Under the pieces are notes generated by a model. The model searched no databases, was not told where the DNA came from, and saw only the letters and a program-made list of their open reading frames with translations. Shown one piece after another: positions 5,693-12,579 of a DNA stretch of 12,579 nucleotides. A program made the position numbers and the translations under genes. Source of the DNA: an uncultured Prosthecobacter sp. (GTDB taxonomy: Bacteria > Verrucomicrobiota > Verrucomicrobiia > Verrucomicrobiales > Verrucomicrobiaceae); contig CALDGV010000285.1 in assembly GCA_937941745.1 (NCBI GenBank), positions 1-12,579 of the forward strand, read 5' to 3'. Position 1 is the stretch's first letter. Each line of letters starts with the position of its first letter.

Positions 5693-7870
5693 ATGAAAAA
5701 AGCCAAGCCTTCCGCCCCGCATCGTGCTCCGCCCCGCCTTTCACGCTGGCGGATCTGGCAGCGGCGGCTGGGAATGCTGGTGATGGGGGTGAGTTTGCTC
5801 GGCACGGTGGCGGTGGCGATTGTCGTGGGGATCTATTCCCAGATGGCCAAGAAGTATGATCTGGCCGTGCTAGGGCAGATGCCGGAGCGCACCATGGTGC
5901 TGGATGCCTCGGGAGAGCTTCTGGGCCGGATGCACGGGGAAAATCGCATTGTGGTGCCGCTGAGCCAGGTTTCGCCACACTTCATCCAGGCGCTGCTGGC
6001 GCGTGAAGACAGCCGCTTTCACAAGCATGGAGGCATTGATTTTGTGGGCGTGGCGCGTGCGGCGGTGCGCAACCTGAAGGACCGCCGTGTGGTGCAGGGC
6101 GCGAGCACGCTGACGATGCAGCTCGCGCGCAACAGCTACCCGGACCTGAACGACCGGTCGTTCCACCGCAAGCTGCTGGAAATGATGCTGGCACGCCGCA
6201 TCGAGAAGGCCTGGAGCAAGGAGCAGATCATCGAGCACTATGTGAACCGGATCTTTTTTGGGACCGGTGTCTATGGTATCCAGCGCGCCAGCCAGGTCTA
6301 TTTTGGCAAGCACGCCAGCCAGTTGAACCTCAGTGAGGCGGCGATGATTGCCGGCATCATTCGCAGCCCGGTGCGCTTCTCCCCCTTCCGCAATTTTGAG
6401 GGCGCCCTCAAGGAGCGCGATGATGTGCTGAAGCGGATGCTCCTCCTGAAAATGATCACGCCTGAGGAGGAACTGCAGGCCCGCTACGCCGACATTGCGG
6501 TTCGGGCCCAGCCGCTTTTCCAAAGCCAGGGCGACTGGGCGCTCGATGCAGTGAAACGCGATCTCGACCGCCTACTGGAGGATCACGAGATCGAGGACGG
6601 CGGCCTGCGGGTTTACACCACGCTGAACAAAGAACTGCAAAGCGCTGCCGAGGCAGCCGTGGAAAAGCGCCTGAGCGCCGTGGAAAAGCTGCCGGGCTAC
6701 AAGCATCTCTCCAAAGCGGCCTTTGATGCCTCCTGGGATCCATCGACGGAGCTGACGACCACGCCTTATTTGCAGGGAGCCCTCACGGTGCTCGACAATG
6801 AAACTGGCGGAGTGCTGGCCCTCGTGGGGGGGCGTGACTACCGCCAGAGCCGTTTCAACCGGGCCACTCAGGGCCAGCGGCAGATCGGCTCCACCGTGAA
6901 GCCTTTCGTCTATGCCGCCGCCGTCGCCAGCGGCTTCCTGCCCGGCACTTTCATTGAGGATGCCCCGCTGAGGCCGGGGGAGATCGAGGGTGCTGACCCT
7001 GGCTGGAATCCGCAGAACTCCGACGGCCGCTTTTTGGGGCAGCAGACGCTTACGGCCGGCCTCGTGCAGAGCCGCAACACCATGACGATCCGCCTCGGCC
7101 ACTATGCGGGCCTCGACCGCGTTCTTCAGATTTTGGGCGATGCAGGCATTGGCGACCATGCGGTGAAAAACCCGCAGCTTTTCATCGGCAATCTGGCCGG
7201 CAATCCACGTGAACTGGCGAGTGCGTTCACGGTTTTTCCCAACGACGGCCTGCGCCGCCGCCCTTTCCTGATTCACAAGATCACCGACAAGGCGGGGAAC
7301 GTGCTTTACGATGCCAGCGTGCTGGAAGTGGAGGTGCTCACGCCTGCGGTGTCACACATCATGCGCCGCATTCTCGGGCAGGTGATGGACAAGGGCACCG
7401 CCGCCAGCCTGCGCAGCCAGCATGGCTTCAAAGAGCCCGGTGGCGGCAAGACGGGCACCACCAACGATTACAAGGATGCCTGGTTTGCCGGCTACACCGA
7501 CCGCATCACCTGCGCCGTCTGGGTCGGGCTCGACAAGCCCGCGACGATCATTGATGAAGGCTATGGCAGTCGCATGTCCATCCCCATCTGGGCGGATGTG
7601 GCCAAAAAGGCGGTGGAACTCGGTTACATTCCCGCCGGACCGCGCACGGAGCCTCCCTTGACCACCGTGGCCTTGTGCCGGGGCACCAGCCAGCTTGCCT
7701 CGCCAGCCTGTCAGGCGGCGGGCATGGCCTATGAAGATGAGCTGCCCTACGATCTCGTGCCTCAGGGGTTCTGCCAGACTCATGCCGGACTTGCCGCCCA
7801 GCCTGATCCGCGGGGCCGGCGGCCTGCTGGCCCAGGCTTGTTCGAGCGCATTCGTGGCTGGTTCCGGTGA
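5693..7870 (+). CDS. Class A penicillin-binding protein (PBP1-type glycosyltransferase/transpeptidase)
   Basis: This bifunctional enzyme polymerises lipid II into glycan strands and cross-links the peptides at the outer face of the inner membrane. It has 725 residues: a basic cytoplasmic tail, one membrane anchor (about 27-48), a family GT51 domain and a transpeptidase domain. GT51 motifs are REDSRFHKHGG (104-114, catalytic Glu105), GASTLTMQLARN (136-147), RKLLEMMLARRIE (159-171) and the KEQIIEHYVN stretch (176-185). Transpeptidase motifs are STVK (400-403, acyl-ester Ser400), SRN (460-462) and KTGT (586-589). The GT motif reads STLTMQ where many class A PBPs have STxTQQ. The two domains are joined by a short linker (about 240-360). 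The tail after 655 is Pro/Gly-rich, carries three cysteines (662, 673, 694) and ends in a basic helix. An in-frame stop 15 bases upstream fixes the ATG region. No Shine-Dalgarno sequence is visible. Confidence 0.96.
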   Translation: MKKAKPSAPHRAPPRLSRWRIWQRRLGMLVMGVSLLGTVAVAIVVGIYSQMAKKYDLAVLGQMPERTMVLDASGELLGRMHGENRIVVPLSQVSPHFIQALLAREDSRFHKHGGIDFVGVARAAVRNLKDRRVVQGASTLTMQLARNSYPDLNDRSFHRKLLEMMLARRIEKAWSKEQIIEHYVNRIFFGTGVYGIQRASQVYFGKHASQLNLSEAAMIAGIIRSPVRFSPFRNFEGALKERDDVLKRMLLLKMITPEEELQARYADIAVRAQPLFQSQGDWALDAVKRDLDRLLEDHEIEDGGLRVYTTLNKELQSAAEAAVEKRLSAVEKLPGYKHLSKAAFDASWDPSTELTTTPYLQGALTVLDNETGGVLALVGGRDYRQSRFNRATQGQRQIGSTVKPFVYAAAVASGFLPGTFIEDAPLRPGEIEGADPGWNPQNSDGRFLGQQTLTAGLVQSRNTMTIRLGHYAGLDRVLQILGDAGIGDHAVKNPQLFIGNLAGNPRELASAFTVFPNDGLRRRPFLIHKITDKAGNVLYDASVLEVEVLTPAVSHIMRRILGQVMDKGTAASLRSQHGFKEPGGGKTGTTNDYKDAWFAGYTDRITCAVWVGLDKPATIIDEGYGSRMSIPIWADVAKKAVELGYIPAGPRTEPPLTTVALCRGTSQLASPACQAAGMAYEDELPYDLVPQGFCQTHAGLAAQPDPRGRRPAGPGLFERIRGWFR

Positions 7871-7920
7871 AGTTTGGCCTCGACGCTGCGTTTCCTTCCC
7901 GCTAACCCAGCCTGATCCCC

Positions 7921-8784
7921 ATGAAGAAAGTTCTCCTGCCCCTGATTCTGCTCGCCTCTGCGGCAGTTTATTTTGTCCAAGCCGCCGAAACGGCCGCCAA
8001 ACCCATGCGTGTGCTGCTCGTCGCCGGCGGCTGCTGCCACGAATACGACAAGCAGACCATGGCCCTCAAGGATGGCATCGAGGCGCGCCTGAACGCCGTG
8101 GTGGATGTGGCCTACAACCCTGACAAAAGCACGAAGGCCACCTTTGAGATCTACAAGTCCAAGGACTGGGCGAAGGATTTCGACGTCATCATTCATGATG
8201 AGTGCTCCGCCGATGTCACGGATCCGGCCTACGTGGCCAATATCCTGAACGCCCACAAGGCCGGCGTGCCTGCCGTGAACCTCCACTGCGCCATGCACAG
8301 CTACCGCTGGGGCAATTTCCGCGAGCCGGTGAAGCCCGGTGCTGACAACGCCGGCTGGTATGAATTCCTGGGACTGCAGTCCACCGGTCACGGGCCTCAG
8401 GAGCCGATCGAAATCACCTTCACCGCCAAGGACCACCCCATCGCTGCTGGCCTGGAAGGCTGGACGACCATCAAGGAGGAGCTCTACAACAACATCCAGA
8501 TCCTCACTGGCAAGCCTCTGGCCTCCGGCCGCCAGATGGTGCCGCCCAAGGTGAAAAAAGGCCAGACGCCTCCACCAGATGCCAAGCCGACTGAGGCCAA
8601 CGCCGTGGTCGCCTGGACGAACGAATACGGACCGGCTAAAACCCGTGTCTTCAGCACCACCATCGGCCACAACACGGCCACCGTGCAGGATGAGCGCTAC
8701 ATGAAGCTCATCACCCGGGCTCTGCTCTGGGTCACCGGCCACCTCACGCCCGATGGCCAGCCAGCCGATGGCTATGGCAAGTAA
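7921..8784 (+). CDS. Secreted ThuA-like domain protein
   Basis: The protein has 287 residues. Residues 1-21 (MKKVLLPLILLASAAVYFVQA) are a signal peptide, so it is exported. The rest is a ThuA-like domain (named after trehalose utilisation; class I glutamine-amidotransferase-like fold). It opens with strand MRVLLVAGGCCHEYDKQ (29-45), then DVIIHDECSAD (88-98), VNLHCAMHSYRWG (119-131), STGHGPQEPIEI (154-165), KEELYNNIQILTGKPL and FSTTIGHNTATVQDERY. This is the subgroup common in Planctomycetota and Verrucomicrobiota. Cys123 sits at the turn where amidotransferases have their nucleophile, but ThuA proteins generally lack a known activity, so I claim none. It follows the PBP stop by 50 bases and precedes the sulfatase by 54. 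It is more likely functionally linked to the sulfatase, which is also exported. No Shine-Dalgarno sequence precedes the ATG. Confidence 0.88.
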   Translation: MKKVLLPLILLASAAVYFVQAAETAAKPMRVLLVAGGCCHEYDKQTMALKDGIEARLNAVVDVAYNPDKSTKATFEIYKSKDWAKDFDVIIHDECSADVTDPAYVANILNAHKAGVPAVNLHCAMHSYRWGNFREPVKPGADNAGWYEFLGLQSTGHGPQEPIEITFTAKDHPIAAGLEGWTTIKEELYNNIQILTGKPLASGRQMVPPKVKKGQTPPPDAKPTEANAVVAWTNEYGPAKTRVFSTTIGHNTATVQDERYMKLITRALLWVTGHLTPDGQPADGYGK

Positions 8785-8807
8785 GGCGGAATTTGCCTGA
8801 AGGATAC

Positions 8808-8839
8808 TGGCGGGCCTCCGCGTTTGCAGCGGCCCGCCA
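8808..8839 (+). promoter_or_regulatory. GC-rich hairpin ending on the sulfatase start codon
   Basis: TGGCGGGCC (8808-8816) is the exact reverse complement of GGCCCGCCA (8831-8839), with a 14-base loop. The last base of the stem is the A of the sulfatase ATG. All bases but two are G or C, so the structure should be stable. It lies in the 54-base gap after the ThuA-like gene and has no following T run, so it does not look like a terminator. It would bury the ribosome-loading region of the sulfatase unless opened. Confidence 0.6.
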
Positions 8840-10758
8840 TGAAATCGCTCCTTTCCGCATTCGCTGCGCTGCTGGTCCATTCGCTCACGGCTGCCGAGCA
8901 GCCCAACATCCTCTGGCTCACCAGCGAGGATCACGGCCCGCACATGGGCTGCTATGGCGACAAGTATGCCACCACGCCTAATGTGGACGCCCTGGCATCC
9001 AGGGGCATGCTTTTCAAAAAGTGCTGGTCCAACGGGCCCGTCTGCGCGGCGGCCCGCACCACGATCATCGCGGGCATGTATCCTCCGTCCACCGGTGGTG
9101 AGCACATGCGCAGCATGACCCAAATGCCCAAGGGGACGAAGATGTATCCGCAGTTTCTGCGGGAGGCGGGCTACTACTGCACGAACAACAGCAAGGAGGA
9201 CTACAACCTCGAAAAGCCCGAAGGCGTGTGGGATGAATCCTCCGGCAAGGCCCATTGGAAGAACCGCAGGCAGGGTCAGCCCTTCTTCGCCATCTTCAAC
9301 GAGCAGTGCAGCCATGAAAGCCAGCTCCGCAAGCGTCCCCACCAGCAGGTGCATGATCCCAAAGGTGTGCGTGTGCCTGCCTATCATCCGGACACTCCGG
9401 AAGTGCGGCAGGACTGGGCGCAGTACTATGACAAGGTGACGGAGGCCGATGCCAGCGCGGGTGAGCGGCTCAAGGAGATCGCAGCGGCGGGGCTCGCTGA
9501 GGACACCATCATTTTTTATTATGCCGACCATGGCAGCGGCATGCCGCGCAACAAACGCTGGCCCTGCAACAGCGGTCTTCATGTGCCGATGGTCGTTTAT
9601 TTCCCGCCCAAGTGGCAGCATCTCGCGCCGAAGGAATATGGTGCCGGAGTACAGTCGGACCGTCTGGTCAGCTTTGTGGACCTCGCGCCGACGCTGCTGA
9701 GCATCATTGGTGTGAAGCCGCCGGAGTGGATGCAGGGCCACGCCTTTGCAGGCAAGCATCAGGCCGAGCCTCAGCCCTATGTTTATGGCTTCCGCGGGCG
9801 CATGGATGAACGCTACGACACCGTCCGCAGTGTGACGGACGGCCGCTTTGTCTATGTCCGTAACTTCATGCCGCACCTCTCCCAGGCGCAGCATGTGAGC
9901 TACCAGTTTCAGACACCGACCACGCAGGTCTGGTGGAAGCTGTTCCATGAGGGCAAGACCACGCCGGAACAGGCCATTTTCTGGCGGCAGCCCAAGGATG
10001 CGGAAGAGCTCTACGACCTCCAATCTGATCCTGATGAGGTGCACAACCTCGCGGGCAGGCCGGAGCATGCCGAGACTCTGGCCAAGCTTCGCCAAGCCCA
10101 GGAAGAACTGGCTGTGAAGATCTGCGATGTCGGCCTGCTGCCGGAAGGAGAGATGCACCAGCGTGCGGAAGGCACCACGCCCTACGACATGGGTCACGAT
10201 CAGGCTCTTTATCCTGTGAGGCGCGTGCTCCGCATCGCCGGGGCGGCTTCTTCGATGAAGCCGGAAGTGATTCCTGAACTGAAGGCCGCCTTTGCCGACA
10301 AGGACAGCGCCATTCGCTACTGGGCAGTCATGGGTACTCTGATGCGTGGTGCAGAAGGGGTCAGCCAGCTTCATCAGGAGCTGGTGGGGGCCACGAGGGA
10401 CAGTTCCAGCTACGTCCAGATTCCGGCGCACTGGGCGCTTGCCAAGTACGGCTCGGCTCAGGAGCAGGCCGTCTCGCTCTCCGCCCTGGCACAGCTTTCT
10501 GACTGGAGCCGGCACAATGTCTTCACCGCCATGAGTGCGCTGTGCGCGATTGGTGACCTCGGTGATGCCGCCAAAGGCGTGCTGGAAGATTTGAAGAAGC
10601 TGCCGAAAAAAGGTCCCAGCCCCGATCCGCGCTTTGACAGCTATGTCTCACGTCTGCTGGCCGACCTGACCGGCAGTGAGCCTGAGTTTGAGGCGGATGC
10701 CACGCCCAAGACCAAGGCTCCCAAGAAGAAGGGCAAGAAGGTCTCGAAAGACGCCTGA
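8839..10758 (+). CDS. Secreted type I sulfatase with helical C-terminal extension
   Basis: The protein has 639 residues. Residues 1-19 (MKSLLSAFAALLVHSLTAA) are a signal peptide, so it acts outside the cytoplasm. Residues 20-430 are a formylglycine-type sulfatase domain: metal-site start PNILWLTSEDHG (22-33), active-site motif CAAAR (69-73, Cys69 converted to formylglycine in active enzymes), YYADHGSGMPR (228-237, second metal site) and the family ending LYDLQSDPDEVHNLAG. Substrate is unknown; the overall look is of the N-sulfoglucosamine sulfohydrolase/heparan-sulfatase-like group. Residues 455-612 contain repeated helical pairs (for example AAFADKDSAIRYWAVMGTLM and IPAHWALAKYGSA) resembling HEAT repeats, and the tail is lysine-rich. 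The usual CxPxR here reads CAAAR. I choose the ATG at 8839 because the alternative TTG at 8824 only adds MQRPA before the signal peptide. No maturase gene is present in the window. Confidence 0.93.
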   Translation: MKSLLSAFAALLVHSLTAAEQPNILWLTSEDHGPHMGCYGDKYATTPNVDALASRGMLFKKCWSNGPVCAAARTTIIAGMYPPSTGGEHMRSMTQMPKGTKMYPQFLREAGYYCTNNSKEDYNLEKPEGVWDESSGKAHWKNRRQGQPFFAIFNEQCSHESQLRKRPHQQVHDPKGVRVPAYHPDTPEVRQDWAQYYDKVTEADASAGERLKEIAAAGLAEDTIIFYYADHGSGMPRNKRWPCNSGLHVPMVVYFPPKWQHLAPKEYGAGVQSDRLVSFVDLAPTLLSIIGVKPPEWMQGHAFAGKHQAEPQPYVYGFRGRMDERYDTVRSVTDGRFVYVRNFMPHLSQAQHVSYQFQTPTTQVWWKLFHEGKTTPEQAIFWRQPKDAEELYDLQSDPDEVHNLAGRPEHAETLAKLRQAQEELAVKICDVGLLPEGEMHQRAEGTTPYDMGHDQALYPVRRVLRIAGAASSMKPEVIPELKAAFADKDSAIRYWAVMGTLMRGAEGVSQLHQELVGATRDSSSYVQIPAHWALAKYGSAQEQAVSLSALAQLSDWSRHNVFTAMSALCAIGDLGDAAKGVLEDLKKLPKKGPSPDPRFDSYVSRLLADLTGSEPEFEADATPKTKAPKKKGKKVSKDA

Positions 10759-10783
10759 GGCTGCCAAGCCGCCATTCCGCCGA

Positions 10784-11740
10784 TCAGCGCTGCCGGACGA
10801 ATTTTTGGACTCGTGCTCCGGTGCCCTCGGCCACATACAGGGCTCCGTCGGGACCGATCGCAATGTCGTGACCGAGTTGGAACTGACCTGGAGCGCTGCC
10901 ATAGCTGCCAAATGCTTCCAGCACCTCTCCCCGGTGATTCAAGGCCACCACTTTGCCGCGTTCGGCGGGCTTCAGGGAGGGCAGTCCGCCATCCACGGCA
11001 AAGATGTCCCCGGCGGACGATGTTGCGATGCCATAGGGCTTGCCAATGAGACGACTTTTCCAGACGGCGATGAAGCCGCCTTTGGCATCAAAGACCTGGA
11101 TTCGCTCGTTCTCGCGGTCACACACCAGCACCCGGCCTTGGGAATCCACGGCGAGCCCATGAGGAAGATGGAACTGCCCGTGGCCTTCACCCTGGGTTCC
11201 CCATTCAAAGTCATAGGTTCCTGAGGTGCTGAATTTCAACACGCGGGTGTTTTGATAGCCGTCACTCACATAAAAAGAACCGTCCGGCAAGATGGCGACA
11301 TCTGTCGGCAGGTTGAAGTGTGCGGCATCCTTCCCGGGCACGCCAGCCTCGCCCCAGGTGCGCAGGATTTTGCCCTCAGGAGTGCATTCAAAGACCTGGT
11401 GAAGACCGACATCCGTCAACCAGACGTGCCCGCGATGGTCCACCGTGAGACCATGCGGCATCACAAACTGCCCTGCTCCCCAGGAAGCGAGCTTCCGGCC
11501 GCTCGCGCCATCGAAGACACTCACCACCGGCTCGCGGATGGGTTCGCTCGGAAAGAGCTTGGACCACTTCCTGCCGCAGCGGTGAAACACAAACACGCGG
11601 TTCTGGGCATCCACACCAACTCCAGCGCACAGGCCGAGCGGCGTGTCCGCAGGCACCTGAGGCCAGCCCTCCACCACACGATAGGATGGCTGGGCCAGCA
11701 GGGCTGTCGCGGCAAGGCTGAGAAGGAGGATGAGGCGCAT
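10784..11740 (-). CDS. Secreted PAL-like NHL-repeat beta-propeller (peptidylamidoglycolate lyase family)
   Basis: The protein has 318 residues with a short signal peptide (MRLILLLSLAATALLAQ). The remainder is an NHL-type six-bladed propeller that follows the animal peptidyl-alpha-hydroxyglycine alpha-amidating lyase (PAL) closely. The zinc ligands align as His96 (MPHGL), His194 (LPHGL) and His291 (GHDIA). The catalytic residues align as Arg54 (VFHR), Tyr162 (SDGYQNTR) and Asp292. PAL cleaves peptidyl-alpha-hydroxyglycine to an amidated peptide and glyoxylate. The cysteine that follows the catalytic tyrosine in animal PAL is Gln163 here, so the disulfides are not conserved. No copper monooxygenase (PHM) partner is visible, so the natural substrate in this bacterium is unknown. 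The start is 18 bases after the isomerase-like stop, implying one transcript. The 3' end converges on the sulfatase with a 25-base gap. Confidence 0.88.
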   Translation of the reverse strand: MRLILLLSLAATALLAQPSYRVVEGWPQVPADTPLGLCAGVGVDAQNRVFVFHRCGRKWSKLFPSEPIREPVVSVFDGASGRKLASWGAGQFVMPHGLTVDHRGHVWLTDVGLHQVFECTPEGKILRTWGEAGVPGKDAAHFNLPTDVAILPDGSFYVSDGYQNTRVLKFSTSGTYDFEWGTQGEGHGQFHLPHGLAVDSQGRVLVCDRENERIQVFDAKGGFIAVWKSRLIGKPYGIATSSAGDIFAVDGGLPSLKPAERGKVVALNHRGEVLEAFGSYGSAPGQFQLGHDIAIGPDGALYVAEGTGARVQKFVRQR

Positions 11741-11758
11741 GAGTGGGCGAAAAGAGGT

Positions 11759-12579
11759 TCAGCCGAAGTAGGGCGTGAGCACATTGCGGGCGATCTTGAG
11801 CGCCTTCATGCGGCCTTCGAGGGTTTTGCCGAAGGTGTCGTCCTCAATCTCGACGCATAGCGGGCCGTCGTAGCCGATGCGCGTGAGTTCGGCCATGAAC
11901 CTGCCCCAGTGGATCTCACCATAACCAGGGATGCGCGGACGATGCCAGCGGGCCGGGAAGTCAAAGCGGCCGACTTCGTTCAGCGCCTTGCGGTCGATCT
12001 GCATGTCTTTCGCATGAAGATGGAAGAGCTTCGCTTGAAACTCCTCCAGCGGACTCAGCGGGTCCATGTCCTGGAGGACGAAGTGGCTGGGGTCGTAGTT
12101 GAGCCCGAAATGGGATGAGTCGATGTCATGGAAGGCTCGGCGCCAGATGGCGGGCGTGGTGAGCAGGTTCTTGCCGCCCGGCCACTCGTCCCGCGTGAAG
12201 GACATGGGGCAGTTTTCGATGGCAATTTTGACGTCGTGATCCTCGGCGTAGGCGATGACCGGCTTCCAGGTCTTGAGAAACCGAGGCCAGTTTTCATCAA
12301 CCGTCTTGGTCCAGTCGCGGCCGACGAAGCCGGTGACAAGATGCACGCCCAGTTTTGGTGCGGCGGCGATCACTTTCTTGAAATGCGCCACAGCGGCCCG
12401 GGCGGCTTCAGGATTTGGATCCAGCATGTTCGGGGCATAGCAGAGCGCGCTGATTTCCACCCCGTGGTCCTGGCAGCGTGCGCGGATGTCCTCCGCGGCT
12501 GTCTTCGTCAGGCTGGTGACGTCGATGTGGGTGACTCCGGCATACTTCCGCTCCGCCTTGCCCTGCGGCCAGCACATGA
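11759..12579 (-). CDS. Sugar phosphate isomerase/epimerase-like TIM barrel, N-terminus outside the window
   Basis: The visible part is at least 272 residues of a xylose-isomerase-like TIM barrel (AP endonuclease family 2 fold). Metal-site residues sit at strand ends as in this family: Glu121 in IAIENCP, Asp162 and His165 in NYDPSH, His188 in HLHAKD, and Glu243 in CVEIEDD (numbered from the ATG at 12577). Relatives interconvert keto and aldo sugars or inositol derivatives; the substrate here is unknown. The frame stays open to the right edge. MCWPQGKAERKYAGVTHID reads like an internal segment and the first barrel strand is missing before it, so the true start is probably tens of codons beyond the window. 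There is no evidence of export in what is visible. It is the first of two minus-strand genes, 18 bases before the PAL-like gene. Confidence 0.9.
   Translation of the reverse strand, partial: MCWPQGKAERKYAGVTHIDVTSLTKTAAEDIRARCQDHGVEISALCYAPNMLDPNPEAARAAVAHFKKVIAAAPKLGVHLVTGFVGRDWTKTVDENWPRFLKTWKPVIAYAEDHDVKIAIENCPMSFTRDEWPGGKNLLTTPAIWRRAFHDIDSSHFGLNYDPSHFVLQDMDPLSPLEEFQAKLFHLHAKDMQIDRKALNEVGRFDFPARWHRPRIPGYGEIHWGRFMAELTRIGYDGPLCVEIEDDTFGKTLEGRMKALKIARNVLTPYFG

Noticed and set aside
7871..7920. Possible promoter or terminator between the PBP and ThuA-like genes
   Set aside because: I found neither a -35/-10 pair with acceptable spacing nor a stable hairpin in these 50 bases.
7780..10515. A 911-codon open frame on the minus strand across the PBP end, the ThuA-like gene and most of the sulfatase
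   Set aside because: It is antisense to well-recognised proteins, has no recognisable domain or signal peptide, and is rich in Arg, Gly, Ala, Val and His as expected from the complement of GC-rich codons. Long antisense frames are common in such DNA.
10759..10783. Possible terminator between the convergent sulfatase and PAL-like genes
   Set aside because: The 25-base gap contains only short imperfect GC pairings and no T run on either strand.
12575..12577. ATG as the true start of the isomerase-like gene
   Set aside because: The peptide there looks like an internal family segment and the first TIM-barrel strand is missing, so the gene most likely continues past the window.

Overview
The window looks like chromosomal DNA of a member of the Verrucomicrobiota, probably Verrucomicrobiia near Prosthecobacter or Verrucomicrobium. 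This is inferred from gene content and protein flavour, not from a marker-gene search. The DNA is GC-rich and tightly packed. It carries the mix typical of the PVC superphylum: a secreted sulfatase with a helical C-terminal extension, a ThuA-like protein, a ceramidase-like hydrolase, secreted beta-propellers and a xylose-isomerase-like TIM barrel, next to housekeeping genes. Most proteins other than LepA, the isomerase and the two small unknowns start with a clear signal peptide or membrane anchor.

Layout. Bases 1-2125 (minus strand) hold a secreted sorbosone/glucose-dehydrogenase-like beta-propeller gene followed by two small unrecognised genes, the last one cut by the window edge. A 170-base divergent spacer with a candidate sigma70 promoter leads into lepA (elongation factor 4, 2296-4092, plus). 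lepA converges on a secreted neutral-ceramidase-like gene (4130-5518, minus), with a hairpin between them. A second divergent spacer (5519-5692), carrying two perfect dyads, separates that gene from a class A penicillin-binding protein (5693-7870, plus). It is followed on the same strand by a ThuA-like gene (7921-8784) and a sulfatase (8839-10758). The sulfatase converges on a two-gene minus-strand unit at 10784-12579: a sugar phosphate isomerase/epimerase-like gene whose start lies beyond the window, then a peptidyl-alpha-hydroxyglycine amidating lyase (PAL)-like propeller.

How the genes work together. lepA (translation) and the class A PBP (peptidoglycan synthesis) are housekeeping genes. 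The rest resembles the scattered secreted catabolic repertoire of Verrucomicrobiota and Planctomycetota. The ThuA-like/sulfatase pair and the isomerase/PAL-like pair are plausible two-gene units, but the substrates cannot be read from sequence. I see no rRNA, tRNA, insertion sequence, CRISPR array, phage gene or recognisable defence system, and I do not find a convincing undescribed multi-gene system. The points most worth checking are the PAL-like lyase with a complete catalytic set, the CAAAR sulfatase site, the hairpin on the sulfatase start codon, the long perfect palindrome inside lepA, and the two unknown small proteins at the left edge.
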